NCBI RefSeq assembly: GCF_000482385.1
Contig: NZ_AXVD01000022.1
Location: forward strand, 52,304 to 116,303
DNA: 64,000 nucleotides
Direction of reading: 5' to 3'
Source of the DNA: Nocardia sp. CNY236
GTDB taxonomy: Bacteria > Actinomycetota > Actinomycetes > Mycobacteriales > Mycobacteriaceae
The translations under genes and the position numbers were made by a program. Below are positions 35,385 to 45,289 of the stretch, in pieces. The notes under the pieces were generated by a model that was not told where the DNA came from, searched no databases, and saw only the letters and a list, made by a program, of their open reading frames with translations. How positions within the stretch are numbered: position 1 is the first letter of the stretch; the number at the start of each line of letters is the position of its first letter.

Positions 35385-36605
35385 TCACTCTTCACGTTGT
35401 AGCGCACCCGCGTCGCGACGTGCTTGATGGACACGCCCGCGCCGCAACAGTAGCGCCGAACCAGCGATCGAGGCTGCCATGGACGTGGCCAACACCGCGG
35501 CTTTCGCCAATTCGACGGCGGACCCGTCCCCGACACCTGCAAGCGCGAGTTCTGCGATGAGAAGGCTAACGGTGAACCCGATCGCGCCGAGAACCGACAG
35601 GGCGAAGATGTCTCGCCAGCCGAGATCCTTGGGCCGGGTCGCGATACCCAACCGGATTGCCACCCAGCTCATTCCGACGATACCCAGGGTCTTTCCCACC
35701 AGCAGGCCGAGTATTACCGAAAGAGCCAGCCGGTCGGTGAACAGTTCGCCGAAAATCTTCAGGTTCAACGGAACTCCGGAGGCGAACAATGCGAACAGTG
35801 GAACACACAGTCCGGCGGAGATCGGCTGGAAAAGATGCTCGAGCCGGGTGGCGGGAGCCTCTCGTTCACCGGGATCGGTGTGCACTCTGGTGAGCAGACC
35901 GAGTGCGATACCGGCCATTGTGGGGTGAATACCCGCCTCGTGCAGTGTGTACCAGGCTGTCAGGGCAACCGGGATGTACAGAAACGGCGTGTGGATCCGC
36001 TTGTGTTGCGCCAGTGCCCAGATGGCGAAGGACCCGCACGCGGCAAGCAACCACAACAGTGACAATGCGGTCGTGAACAGGACTGCGATCAGGATGATCG
36101 CGATCAGGTCGTCCACCACTGCGAGGCTGAGCAGGAACACCCGAGCGCCGGGGGGAATCCGTGAGCCGGTCATGGCGAGCACGGCCAGCGCGAAGGCGAT
36201 GTCGGTCGCCACCGGGATGGCCCAGCCTCGGTCCATGCCCGGGACGCCGAACCCGACGACTGCCGCGATCAGCGCTGGGGTCACCACCCCGCCGATCGCG
36301 GCGAAGACCGGCAATGCGGCATGCCTGCGGTCGGCGAGTTCGCCGACCACGAGCTCACGTTTGAGCTCCAGCCCAGCAACGAAGAAGAACACTGCCAGCA
36401 GGCCGTCTTTCGTCCAATCGGCCAGAGTCAATTCCAGGTGCAGGGGTGGGATCGAGACCACCGTCCCGGTCATGGTCTCGTAGCCCCCACCCCATGGTGA
36501 GTTCACCCACAGCAACGCAATAGCAGCCGCGATCAGAAGCAGTGCGCCACCGACAGTCTCGGTACGGAGGTACCGAGATAGCTCCGAGCGCACTTGTGTG
36601 ATCAC
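35385..36605 (-). CDS. nhaA: Na+/H+ antiporter NhaA
   Basis: A 406-residue NhaA-family antiporter with about 12 transmembrane helices. The paired aspartates of the ion-binding site are in LAVVDDLIAI, and GLELKRE and PVATDIAFALAVLA are standard blocks. It exchanges sodium for protons in pH and salt homeostasis. Mycobacteria carry the protease Rv3668c at this position between the Rv3669 homologue and acs, so nhaA is a lineage-specific replacement or insertion. ATG 36605 is used. Confidence 0.94.
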   Translation of the reverse strand: MITQVRSELSRYLRTETVGGALLLIAAAIALLWVNSPWGGGYETMTGTVVSIPPLHLELTLADWTKDGLLAVFFFVAGLELKRELVVGELADRRHAALPVFAAIGGVVTPALIAAVVGFGVPGMDRGWAIPVATDIAFALAVLAMTGSRIPPGARVFLLSLAVVDDLIAIILIAVLFTTALSLLWLLAACGSFAIWALAQHKRIHTPFLYIPVALTAWYTLHEAGIHPTMAGIALGLLTRVHTDPGEREAPATRLEHLFQPISAGLCVPLFALFASGVPLNLKIFGELFTDRLALSVILGLLVGKTLGIVGMSWVAIRLGIATRPKDLGWRDIFALSVLGAIGFTVSLLIAELALAGVGDGSAVELAKAAVLATSMAASIAGSALLLRRGRVHQARRDAGALQREE

Positions 36606-36782
36606 GGGGAACCTTTCGGGCAGCGGTCGAATCGAGCGGGCACGGCTCCACCTGGAGTCGGTTTCAGGGTGTGCGACCGCTCGCCGACCAGACTTCCCGG
36701 CACTCCTCGCGCAATTCTAACGGGTGTAGTGGCTGGCTTTGCCGACCGTAGGTGCATACCGCGCTCGATCCTGGTTCGACGG

Positions 36783-38735
36783 TCAATCCCGCTCGGACCG
36801 GATGGCCTTGAAGACGCTCGGGTCCACCAGGGTGGAGGTATCGCCGAGTTCGCGTCCTTCGGCGATATCGCGCAACAGCCGGCGCATGATCTTTCCGCTG
36901 CGCGTCTTCGGCAGTTCCGGCACGACATGGATTTCCCGGGGGCGGGCGATGCGACTGATCTCGCGGGCCACCTCTGCCTCGAGTTCGCCGATGAGCGCGG
37001 CACCGGTATCGGAGGCTTCGGCGGTGAGTATGACGAAGGCGACGATGCCTTGGCCGGTGGTGGGGTCATCGGCGCCGACGACCGCGGCTTCGGCGACGCT
37101 GGGATGCGCGACGAGTGCGGATTCGACTTCGGCGGTGGAGATTCGGTGGCCGGAGACGTTCATCACGTCGTCGACGCGGCCGAGGACCCACAGATCGCCG
37201 TCGGTGTCGAGTTTGGCGCCGTCCCCGGCGAAGTACCAGCCTTGCTCGGCGAACCGCTCCCAGTAGGTGGCTGCGTAGCGTTCCATGTCGCCCCAGATGC
37301 CGCGCAACATCGACGGCCAGGGCTGGTCGAGCACGAGGAACCCGTTGGCTTCGGTGTCACCGTGGGTCACAGGTGCACCGCTGCTGTCGACCACCTGTGC
37401 CGAAATTCCGGGGAGAGGAGTCATGGCGGCGCCGGGTTTGGCGGCGGCGACGCCCGGCAGGGGAGAGATCATGATGGCGCCGGTTTCGGTCTGCCACCAC
37501 GTGTCCACGATGGGAGCGCGATTGCCGCCGATGACTTCGCGATACCAGCGCCAGGCTTCGGGGTTGATGGGCTCGCCGACCGAGCCGAGCAGTCGAATAC
37601 TCGACAGATCGTGGGCGCCCGGGATTTCCTTACCCCATTTCATGAAGGTACGTACCAGGGTAGGGGCGGTGTAGTAGATGGTGACACCGTATTTTTCGAC
37701 GATCTGCCAGTGGCGGTGTTCGTCGGGGAAATTGGGCGTGCCCTCGTAGACCACTTGGGTGGCGCGGTTGGCCAGGGGGCCGTAGACGATGTAGCTGTGC
37801 CCGGTGACCCAGCCGATGTCGGCAGTGCACCAGTAGACGTCGCGGCCGGGCTTGTGGTCGAAGACATTGTGATGGGTGTATGCGGTTTGTGTCAGATACC
37901 CGCCGGTCGTGTGCAGGATGCCCTTGGGTTTTCCGGTCGTGCCGGAGGTATAGAGGATGAAAAGGGGGTGTTCGGCATCCAGGGGCTGAGCTCGATGCTC
38001 GGGCGAGGCCGCAGCGACCGTGTCGTGCCACCAGAAATCGCGGCCCTCGGTCCAGGGAACCTCGATGCCCGTCCGCCGCACCACGAGTACGTGTTCCACG
38101 CTCGACGGCGTTCCGCCGTGGGCGTAGAGGGCTTCGTCCACAGCGTCCTTCAATGGCGCCACCTTGCCGCGACGCCACTGTCCATCGGTGGTGATCACCA
38201 GCCGAGCCCGGGCATCGTCCACGCGCTGGCGCAGAGCGGCAGGGGAGAAACCGGCGAACACCACCGAGTGGGGCAGGCCGAGGCGAGCGCAGGCGAGCAT
38301 GGACACGATCGCCTCGGGGACCATGGGCATGTAGATGGCCACTCGGTCGCCTGCAACGAGACCGAGTTCGGTGAGATAGTTCGCCGCGCGACAGACCTCG
38401 GCCAGCAGTTCGCGGTAGGTGATGGCACGGGAGTCGCCGGGCTCGCCTTCCCAGTGAACAGCGACTTGGTCTCCGTGCCCGGCGAGCACATGCCGGTCCA
38501 CGCAGTTGTATGCGACATTGAGCTCGCCGCCGACGAACCACTGCGCCACCGGGGCCGAACTCCAGTCCAGCACCTGCTCGAACGGTCGATGCCAGTGCAG
38601 CCGTCCAGCCTGCTCGGCCCAGAACGCCTCCCGATCGGCCGCCGCTTGGTCGTACAGCGCCGGGCCCGCGTTCGCTGCCGCGGCGAAGGCCGCCGTAGGC
38701 GGGTACGCGTCCCTGTGTTCAGCGGTTTCAGTCAT
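36783..38735 (-). CDS. acsA: Acetyl-CoA synthetase
   Basis: A 650-residue AMP-forming ligase making acetyl-CoA from acetate, ATP and CoA. Core motifs are YTSGTTGKPKGILHTTGG, the acetate-pocket region DTWWQTETGAIMIS, YFAGDGA and the C-terminal PKTRSGKIMRR, in which Lys615 is the residue inactivated by lysine acetylation in this family. It corresponds to Rv3667, divergent from the dpp operon. A CRP-like site (38802-38817) lies about 70 bp upstream of the start, consistent with cAMP-linked control of acetate use. Confidence 0.96.
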   Translation of the reverse strand: MTETAEHRDAYPPTAAFAAAANAGPALYDQAAADREAFWAEQAGRLHWHRPFEQVLDWSSAPVAQWFVGGELNVAYNCVDRHVLAGHGDQVAVHWEGEPGDSRAITYRELLAEVCRAANYLTELGLVAGDRVAIYMPMVPEAIVSMLACARLGLPHSVVFAGFSPAALRQRVDDARARLVITTDGQWRRGKVAPLKDAVDEALYAHGGTPSSVEHVLVVRRTGIEVPWTEGRDFWWHDTVAAASPEHRAQPLDAEHPLFILYTSGTTGKPKGILHTTGGYLTQTAYTHHNVFDHKPGRDVYWCTADIGWVTGHSYIVYGPLANRATQVVYEGTPNFPDEHRHWQIVEKYGVTIYYTAPTLVRTFMKWGKEIPGAHDLSSIRLLGSVGEPINPEAWRWYREVIGGNRAPIVDTWWQTETGAIMISPLPGVAAAKPGAAMTPLPGISAQVVDSSGAPVTHGDTEANGFLVLDQPWPSMLRGIWGDMERYAATYWERFAEQGWYFAGDGAKLDTDGDLWVLGRVDDVMNVSGHRISTAEVESALVAHPSVAEAAVVGADDPTTGQGIVAFVILTAEASDTGAALIGELEAEVAREISRIARPREIHVVPELPKTRSGKIMRRLLRDIAEGRELGDTSTLVDPSVFKAIRSERD

Positions 38736-38801
38736 CTCGTCTCTTCTTTCCCGTAGCCTGAGCGCGCGGTTCGACGCGGCCGAGATCCGACAGTAGCCAA
38801 C

Positions 38802-38817
38802 TGTGACCTACGTCGCC
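38802..38817. promoter_or_regulatory. CRP/GlxR-like site upstream of acsA
   Basis: TGTGACCTACGTCGCC has an intact left half TGTGA and one mismatch in the right half (TCGC for TCAC). It lies 67-82 bp before the acsA start on the opposite strand. Acetate genes are known targets of GlxR/CRP in related bacteria. Confidence 0.45.
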
Positions 38818-38860
38818 TGCAGTGTGTCAACAGGGGCTCGTCGATGGTGACTGGGCTGAT

Positions 38861-38875
38861 GCACACAGTGTGTGC
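38861..38875. promoter_or_regulatory. Perfect palindrome in the acsA-dppA gap
   Basis: GCACACAGTGTGTGC is a perfect 7-1-7 dyad in the 445-bp divergent region between acsA and dppA. No regulator is assigned. The rest of this gap contains a TTGACA at 39033-39038 and an imperfect hairpin at 39092-39111; I see no gene in it. Confidence 0.4.
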
Positions 38876-39180
38876 GGTGGGGAGGCGGCTGGGTCGGCAG
38901 TTCTCGGAGTCGAGCGAGGCAACGTCTGCGCCCGGACCATCGCTCCGCACATTCGCGAAGGTCTGGTCATGTTCCGACTGCTAGAGCGTAACCACGGAAA
39001 ATTTGTTCTGTTTCGGCAATATTTCCGCATTGACAATTAAAGTGGCGAATCAGGGATTCCTGTGACATTGCGCGTTGCGGTGGCTAGTCTGCCAACCACA
39101 CAGGTGGCTGGTTCTGCAGGGGCTCGTAGATCATGAGTGAGCGTTGTCCAGCCCCTCACTTCTTGTATCGGGAGTACGCG

Positions 39181-40785
39181 TTGAAATTCCATAGAGCGAT
39201 GGCGCTGATGGCAGCAGCATTGATCACGAGTCTGGGACTGGCTGCCTGTTCCTCGAGCGATGGCGCCGATGCCGACATCGTCACCGTCAACGGTGGCGAG
39301 CCGCAGAATCCGTTGGTGCCCACCAACACCAACGAGGTCATGGGCGGCCGGGTGGTCGATCGGCTGTTCGCAGGCTTGAAATACTACGACGCCGACGGCG
39401 AAGCCCACAACGAGATGGCGGAGTCGATCGACACCACGGATCGCAAGAACTATCGGGTGACCATCGAGCCGAACTGGACGTTTAGCGACGGTACCCCGGT
39501 CACGGCCGAGTCGTTCGTCGACGCGTGGAACTACGGGGCGCTCAGCACCAATGCGCAATTGCAGAGCTACGTATTCGGCCCCATAGTCGGTTTCGATGAG
39601 GTGTCCGCGGAAAACCCGACCGCACAGACGATGTCGGGACTGCAGGTGATCGATGAGAGAACCTTCACCATCGAGTTGAAAGCGCCCTCGATCGACTTCG
39701 AGACCGCGCTCGGGTACACGCCGTTCTACCCCCTACCGGAGGCCGCGTTCAAGGATATGCAGGCCTTCGGCGAAAGCCCGATCGGCAATGGCCCCTACAT
39801 GCTCGCGCATGCCGGAGCATGGGAGCACAACCATCAGATCGACTTGGTACCCAATCCGGACTATCCAGGTGCTCGCCCGGCGAAGAACAAAGGGCTGCGG
39901 TTCAAGATGTACCAGCAGCTCGATACCGCCTACGCGGATCTGCAGGCCGGCAACCTCGACGCGCTCGACACCGTGCCCGACAGTGCGCTCGCCTCCTACC
40001 AGGAGGACCTCGGCGACCGCGCGATCACCAAGCCGACTGCGGCGAACCAACTGATCGGCATCCAGCCGAACGTCGCGCACTTCTCTGGTGAGGAAGGAGT
40101 GTTGCGGCGCAAGGCGATTTCGATGGCGATCAACCGGGAACAGATCGGCGAGAACATCTTCCGTGGTACCCGGATCCCGGCGCGTGACTTCACAGCGAGC
40201 ACCTTGCCGGGATTCGAACCGAACCTTCCGGGTTCGGAGGTACTCGAGTACAACCCGGACGAAGCCAAAAAGCTGTGGGCACAGGCCAATGCGATATCAC
40301 CGTGGTCGGGCAGCTATGAGATCGCCTACAACGCCGACGGTATTCACCAGGGATGGATAGAGGCCGTCGCGAACAGTGTGAAGAACACTCTCGGAATCGA
40401 CGCCATCGCCACCCCGTACACGACGTTCAAAAATCTTCGCGACGAGGTGACCGCGGGTACCATCGGCAAGGCGTTCCGCCACGGCTGGCGGGGTGACTAC
40501 CCAACAATGCTGCAGTTCCTCACCTCGCAGTACTACAGCTACTCCGATGTCAACGACGTCGGCTACCACAACCCCGAGTTGGACCGCCTCTTCGACGCCG
40601 CACTGGCCGCACCGACTCAGACGGAGTCCTATGAGATCATCGCCCAGGCCCAGGCCCTGATGATCAGGGACATGGTCGACATCCCGATATTCAACACCGT
40701 GGCCGTGGCGGGATACTCCGACCGGGTGCGTCACATCGAATTGGCCTGGAACGGCCACTTCGACTACGAGAACATCGAGAAGTAG
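39181..40785 (+). CDS. dppA: Peptide ABC transporter substrate-binding lipoprotein
   Basis: A 534-residue solute-binding protein (SBP_bac_5 fold) that captures di- or oligopeptides outside the cell. The signal peptide ends in the lipobox LGLAAC. TTG 39181 is chosen because GGGAG lies seven bases before it and it gives a normal basic n-region (LKFHRAM); ATG 39133 adds 16 residues. Conserved blocks include NWTFSDGTPVTAESFVDAWNY and GNGPYML. It is the first gene of a dppABCD operon matching Rv3666c-Rv3663c. Confidence 0.94.
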   Translation: MKFHRAMALMAAALITSLGLAACSSSDGADADIVTVNGGEPQNPLVPTNTNEVMGGRVVDRLFAGLKYYDADGEAHNEMAESIDTTDRKNYRVTIEPNWTFSDGTPVTAESFVDAWNYGALSTNAQLQSYVFGPIVGFDEVSAENPTAQTMSGLQVIDERTFTIELKAPSIDFETALGYTPFYPLPEAAFKDMQAFGESPIGNGPYMLAHAGAWEHNHQIDLVPNPDYPGARPAKNKGLRFKMYQQLDTAYADLQAGNLDALDTVPDSALASYQEDLGDRAITKPTAANQLIGIQPNVAHFSGEEGVLRRKAISMAINREQIGENIFRGTRIPARDFTASTLPGFEPNLPGSEVLEYNPDEAKKLWAQANAISPWSGSYEIAYNADGIHQGWIEAVANSVKNTLGIDAIATPYTTFKNLRDEVTAGTIGKAFRHGWRGDYPTMLQFLTSQYYSYSDVNDVGYHNPELDRLFDAALAAPTQTESYEIIAQAQALMIRDMVDIPIFNTVAVAGYSDRVRHIELAWNGHFDYENIEK

Positions 40786-40852
40786 GTAGCCGCTCGCCGT
40801 CCCGCATCACTCCGGTGGTGTGGCGCGGGACGGCGCTGAGCCAGGAGGCAGC

Positions 40853-41779
40853 ATGGCCTGGTATATCGTGCGGCGTCTGCTTCAGATGATCCCGGTTTTC
40901 CTCGGGGCGACGCTGCTCATCTATGCCTTGGTATTCCTGATACCAGGGGACCCGATCCAAGCGTTGGCCGGTGACAAGGCCATGACGCCCGCGGTGGAGG
41001 CGCAACTGCGGGCGCGCTACCACCTCGACCAGCCCTTCCTCGTGCAATACCTGCACTACCTGCAGGGCATAGTCACGTTGGACTTCGGAACGGCGTTTTC
41101 CGGCAGGCCGGTGCGAGAAGAACTGGCCCGCGCCTTTCCGATCACCCTCCAGCTCGCGGTGCTCGCGGTGCTCGTCGAAACCGTCTTCGGTATCGCGTTC
41201 GGCCTGGTCGCCGGGTTGCGCAAGGGAAAGCTATTCGATTCGACCCTGTTGGTGATCAGCCTGATCGTCATTGCCGTTCCGGTCTTCGTGGTCGGCTTTC
41301 TCGCGCAGTTCTTGCTCGGAGTGACATGGGGTATCGCGCCGGTGACGGTCTCTGGGCAGGCGACGATCGGCGAATTGCTGGTTCCGGCGTTCGTGCTCGG
41401 GTCGCTTTCGTTCGCCTATGTCCTACGGTTGACGCGGAACTCTGTGGCGGAGAGCATGTCTACCGACTATGTGCGCACCGCGACCGCGAAGGGCCTCGGC
41501 CGACGTCGCGTGGTGACCGTGCACATTCTGCGCAACTCGATGATTCCGGTGGTCACCTTCCTCGGTGCCGACCTCGGCTCCCTGATGGGCGGCGCGATCG
41601 TCACCGAGGGCATCTTCAATATCCCCGGCGTGGGTGGCACTCTGTATCAGGCGATCACCCGGGGTGAGCCGCCGACCGTGGTCTCGTTCGTCACCGTGCT
41701 GATCGTCGTCTTCTTGGTCAGCAGCCTGGTCGTCGATCTGCTCTACGCCGCACTCGACCCGAGGATTCGCTATGCCTGA
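40853..41779 (+). CDS. dppB: Peptide ABC transporter permease DppB
   Basis: A 308-residue permease with six transmembrane helices and the inner-membrane EAA-type loop (YVRTATAKGLGRRRVVTVHILRNSMIPVVT). AGGAGG precedes ATG 40853. It follows dppA by 67 bp and overlaps dppC by eight bases. It forms the translocation channel with DppC. Confidence 0.95.
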   Translation: MAWYIVRRLLQMIPVFLGATLLIYALVFLIPGDPIQALAGDKAMTPAVEAQLRARYHLDQPFLVQYLHYLQGIVTLDFGTAFSGRPVREELARAFPITLQLAVLAVLVETVFGIAFGLVAGLRKGKLFDSTLLVISLIVIAVPVFVVGFLAQFLLGVTWGIAPVTVSGQATIGELLVPAFVLGSLSFAYVLRLTRNSVAESMSTDYVRTATAKGLGRRRVVTVHILRNSMIPVVTFLGADLGSLMGGAIVTEGIFNIPGVGGTLYQAITRGEPPTVVSFVTVLIVVFLVSSLVVDLLYAALDPRIRYA

Positions 41780-42725
41780 CCTGACCACGGGCCCGGAGCG
41801 CCGCGGCCAAGAGCACTTCGTCTCGCCCTCCGACGAGGTCGAGGTGCTCGACACCGATATCGTGCGAGATTCCGGTGCCCCGACCAGTGTGTGGCGCGAT
41901 GCATGGCGGCAGCTGCGACGCAATCCGATCTTCGTTGTCGCGGCGGTGCTGATCGTGTTCGTGCTGATCGTTGTGATCTGGCCGGAATTGTTCACCAGCC
42001 AGGACCCACGCTACTGCAACGGCGATTTCAGTATGGACCCGCGTAGCCCCGGTCACCCGTTCGGTTTCGACAAGCAGGGATGCGACATCTACGCCCGAAC
42101 CGTGTACGGCGCGCGTGCTTCGGTGCTGACCGGAATCGGTGCGACGGCAGTGTTCGTGTTGATCGGCGGAACGCTCGGGGCACTCTCGGGTTTCTATGGC
42201 GGGCTCCTGGACTCGGTCGTCTCTCGAGTCGCCGAGATCTTCTTCGCTATCCCACTGATGTTGGCGGCCATCGTGATCATGCAGTTGCTCAGCACTCGCA
42301 CGATCTGGACCGTGATCCTCATCCTCGCTTCCTTCACCTGGCCCCAGGCGGCCCGGATCGCCCGTGGTGCGGTGATCCAAGCGAAGAACAGCGACTACGT
42401 CATGGCGGCAAAGGCATTGGGCGTCTCTCGAATGCGGACATTGCTGCGGCACGTGCTGCCGAACGCGGCGGGACCATTGATCGTGATAACCACGCTGTGG
42501 CTGGGCGTCTTCATCGTCACCGAGGCAACACTGTCCTACCTCGGTGTCGGGCTGCCACGTACCGAGGTGTCCTGGGGTTCGGACATCGCCACCGGACAGA
42601 AGGAGATCCGCACTTCGGCAATCCTGTTCTATCCCGCAACTGCTTTGGCGCTGACCGTTTTGAGCTTTATGATGCTGGGCGATGCGGTGCGCGACGCCCT
42701 CGATCCGAAGGCGAGGAGACGATGA
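41772..42725 (+). CDS. dppC: Peptide ABC transporter permease DppC
   Basis: A 317-residue permease with an N-terminal cytoplasmic stretch, a first transmembrane helix at about 55-75, a periplasmic loop with two cysteines (DPRYCNGDF...DKQGCDIY), five further helices and the EAA loop YVMAAKALGVSRMRTLLRHVLPNAAGP. It pairs with DppB. The start overlaps dppB and the stop overlaps dppD, indicating tight co-translation. Confidence 0.95.
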   Translation: MPDLTTGPERRGQEHFVSPSDEVEVLDTDIVRDSGAPTSVWRDAWRQLRRNPIFVVAAVLIVFVLIVVIWPELFTSQDPRYCNGDFSMDPRSPGHPFGFDKQGCDIYARTVYGARASVLTGIGATAVFVLIGGTLGALSGFYGGLLDSVVSRVAEIFFAIPLMLAAIVIMQLLSTRTIWTVILILASFTWPQAARIARGAVIQAKNSDYVMAAKALGVSRMRTLLRHVLPNAAGPLIVITTLWLGVFIVTEATLSYLGVGLPRTEVSWGSDIATGQKEIRTSAILFYPATALALTVLSFMMLGDAVRDALDPKARRR

Positions 42726-44431
42726 AGGCCCACGCGCAGAACACAGCCGCGCAGGACCCCTCACCGCTGCTCGAAATCATCGACCTCACCGTCAGTTTCG
42801 CCGCCGACGGCGATCAGGCCCCCGCGGTTCAGGAGGCTAGCCTGACGGTGTATCCGGGCCAGACCGTCGCCATCGTGGGCGAATCGGGCTCGGGCAAGTC
42901 GACGACTGCACATGCCATCATCGACCTGCTGCCCGGAACGGGACGTGTCACCTCCGGCGCTGTCATGTTCGAGGGCAAGGACCTGACCGCGGTTTCGAAG
43001 CAGGACATCGTCGCGGTCCGGGGCAGCGGCATCGGTCTGGTGCCGCAAGACCCGATGTCGAATCTGAACCCGGTGTGGAAGATCGGGTTCCAGATCCGCG
43101 AGACCCTGATGGCCAATGGCATCGCGAAAGGTAAGGCAGCAAGACAGCGCGCGGTGGAACTGCTCGAGGAAGCAGGTATGCCCGATGCGCGCCGCCGAGC
43201 CGACCAGTATCCGCACGAATTCTCCGGCGGTATGCGCCAGCGGGCTTTGATCGCGATCGGCCTTGCCTGCCGCCCCAAACTACTGATCGCCGATGAGCCG
43301 ACCTCGGCGCTGGACGTGACGGTGCAGCGGCAGATTCTCGACCATCTCGGTAGGCTCACTGCCGAACTCGGTACGGCGGTTCTGCTGATCACTCATGATC
43401 TCGGCCTCGCTGCGGAGCGCGCTGATCATTTGGTGGTGATGTATCGCGGACGTGTCGTGGAATCGGGTCCTGCTCTGCAGATTCTGCGCGATCCCCAGCA
43501 TCTGTATACCAGGAGGTTGGTGAGTTCGGCGCCATCGTTGGCTGCGCGACGGTCGCCGTCGGTGCGACTTCGTGCCGAGGTCCGCACGCCGGGCGACCAG
43601 GTGTCGGGGACAGACGAGCGGCCCGCGGTGGTCGGGGACGTGGTGGTCGAGGCGGATCGCCTGACCAGGAAGTTTCGCATGCGCGGTCGTGTGCCGTGGA
43701 AGTCGACCGAGTTCGTCGCGGTCGACGATGTTTCCTTTCGGCTGCGGCGCGGTTGCACCATGGCGATCGTCGGCGAGTCCGGATCGGGCAAAACGACTGT
43801 GGCGCAGATGGTTCTCGGGTTGCTCATACCCACCTCGGGGTCGGTCACCTTCGATGGAAACGATGTGGCGACGCTCGATCGCAAGGGCGCTTTCGCGTTT
43901 CGGCGCCGGGTACAACCGATCTTCCAGGACCCCTATGGCTCCCTCGACCCGATGTACACGATCTACCGCACCATCGAGGAGCCATTGCGTACCCACCGCA
44001 TCGGCACTGCTGCACAGCGGGAGGCGACCGTTCGAGAATTGCTCGACAAGGTTGCTCTGCCGTCCGGTGTGCTGCGACGCTATCCCAACGAGTTGTCCGG
44101 TGGCCAGCGCCAGCGCGTGGCGATTGCGCGCGCCCTCGCACTCCAGCCGGAGGTGGTGGTGTGCGACGAGGCGGTGTCCGCACTCGATGTCCTGGTGCAA
44201 GCTCAGATCCTGGGGCTGCTCAACGAGCTACAGGTCGAGTTGGGGCTGACCTACCTGTTCATCACCCACGATTTGGCCGTAGTCCGGCAGATCGCGGACG
44301 ATGTGCTGGTCATGCAGCGCGGCAAGGTTGTCGAGGCGGCGACTACGGACGCGGTGTTCGACAACCCCCAGCAGGAGTACACGCGCGCGCTGCTCGACGC
44401 GATCCCTGGGCGTGGTCTGCTGGGGGGATAG
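42722..44431 (+). CDS. dppD: Peptide ABC transporter ATP-binding protein, DppD-DppF fusion
   Basis: A 569-residue protein with two complete ABC ATPase domains in tandem, as in Rv3663c: domain 1 (Walker A VGESGSGKSTTAH, signature FSGGMRQRALIA, Walker B LLIADEPTSALD) and domain 2 (VGESGSGKTTVAQ, LSGGQRQRVAIARALA, VVCDEAVSALD). Each powers one nucleotide site of the importer. ATG 42722 with GAGGAG upstream is the start; the same frame is open far upstream inside dppC, which is a shadow. Domain 2 has DEAVSALD rather than DEPTSALD, normal for the second half. Confidence 0.95.
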   Translation: MKAHAQNTAAQDPSPLLEIIDLTVSFAADGDQAPAVQEASLTVYPGQTVAIVGESGSGKSTTAHAIIDLLPGTGRVTSGAVMFEGKDLTAVSKQDIVAVRGSGIGLVPQDPMSNLNPVWKIGFQIRETLMANGIAKGKAARQRAVELLEEAGMPDARRRADQYPHEFSGGMRQRALIAIGLACRPKLLIADEPTSALDVTVQRQILDHLGRLTAELGTAVLLITHDLGLAAERADHLVVMYRGRVVESGPALQILRDPQHLYTRRLVSSAPSLAARRSPSVRLRAEVRTPGDQVSGTDERPAVVGDVVVEADRLTRKFRMRGRVPWKSTEFVAVDDVSFRLRRGCTMAIVGESGSGKTTVAQMVLGLLIPTSGSVTFDGNDVATLDRKGAFAFRRRVQPIFQDPYGSLDPMYTIYRTIEEPLRTHRIGTAAQREATVRELLDKVALPSGVLRRYPNELSGGQRQRVAIARALALQPEVVVCDEAVSALDVLVQAQILGLLNELQVELGLTYLFITHDLAVVRQIADDVLVMQRGKVVEAATTDAVFDNPQQEYTRALLDAIPGRGLLGG

Positions 44432-44484
44432 CGTATGCCGGGTGTGTGGATCGGTCGGAGCAGGCGCACGTAGCCTCGTATACC

Positions 44485-45237
44485 GTGACCGATCCGCTGC
44501 AGCCCCTCATCGACCTGCCCGGTGTCCGGGAAGCGGCCGACCGTGCTCGCGCCGCGCTCGCCGAGGTACATCGGCACAAGGCGAACCGTCGCGGCTGGCC
44601 GACCACGGCGGCCGAGGCCGCGGTGCGTGCGGCCAGGTCCTCTGCCGCCATTGCGGGTGGCAGCACGGAAATTCCCAGCGATGGGCGCGTGGCCGATCCG
44701 GTTCTCGCCGGTGCGTTGCGGGTCGGACAGGCGTTGGATGGCGACGCGCTGGGGAATCTGGTGACCACCTGGCAGCGTGCGCCGCTGCAGGCACTGGCGC
44801 GACTGCACGTACTTGCTGGCGCGGACCTGGTGTCGGAAAGCGAGTCGCTCGGCAGGCCGCGCGCCGAGGCGGGTGTGGCGCAGCGGTTGGATCTGCTTGC
44901 ACAGACCGTGCTCTGCTCGCGAGCGCCCGCTCCCGTGATCGCCGCCGTAGTCCATGGTGAATTGCTGACGCTGCGACCGTTCGGAACAGCCGACGGGGTG
45001 GTCGCTCGGGCTACGTCGCGCCTGGTCGCGGTGTCGAGTGGGCTGGATCCACACTGTCTGGGTGTACCGGAGGTGTTCTGGCTACGCAGACGCCCGATGT
45101 ATCTGGACGCAGCCACCGAGTTCGGGACCGGAAAGCCGGGCGCGGTGGGCAGTTGGTTGATCTTCTGCTGTGGCGCCTTCGAGGACGGTGCGCGTGAAGC
45201 CACCTCGATTGCCGACGCCGCGACCGGAGCCGGATAG
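44485..45237 (+). CDS. Conserved protein, Rv3662c-like
   Basis: A 250-residue protein of a conserved actinobacterial family often annotated only as oxidoreductase. It is alanine-rich and mostly helical (VREAADRARAALAEVHRHKANRRGWPTTAAEAAVRAARSSAAIAGGS...), with a distinct block APAPVIAAVVHGELLTLRPF. The pattern of a helical N-half with AR and SSAAI motifs resembles Fic-like proteins, but no HPFxxGN motif is seen. The function is unknown. GTG 44485 is used. It sits 53 bp after dppD, the same position as Rv3662c in mycobacteria. Confidence 0.82.
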   Translation: MTDPLQPLIDLPGVREAADRARAALAEVHRHKANRRGWPTTAAEAAVRAARSSAAIAGGSTEIPSDGRVADPVLAGALRVGQALDGDALGNLVTTWQRAPLQALARLHVLAGADLVSESESLGRPRAEAGVAQRLDLLAQTVLCSRAPAPVIAAVVHGELLTLRPFGTADGVVARATSRLVAVSSGLDPHCLGVPEVFWLRRRPMYLDAATEFGTGKPGAVGSWLIFCCGAFEDGAREATSIADAATGAG

Positions 45238-45289
45238 GTAGGGTGCTCGCACCTGGAGACGTCGAAGCGGGCGGCGCTGCCTGTCGACC

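Noticed and set aside
36594..38756. 720-codon open frame on the plus strand
   Set aside because: It is antisense to the clearly recognisable acsA and has low-complexity, non-family sequence; it arises from GC-rich codon use.
39079..39109. GGTGGCT direct repeat before dppA
   Set aside because: Only seven bases and two copies; too weak to call.
42080..42721. Upstream extension of the dppD frame
   Set aside because: It overlaps dppC, which is plainly coding in another frame; ATG 42722 has a ribosome-binding site.
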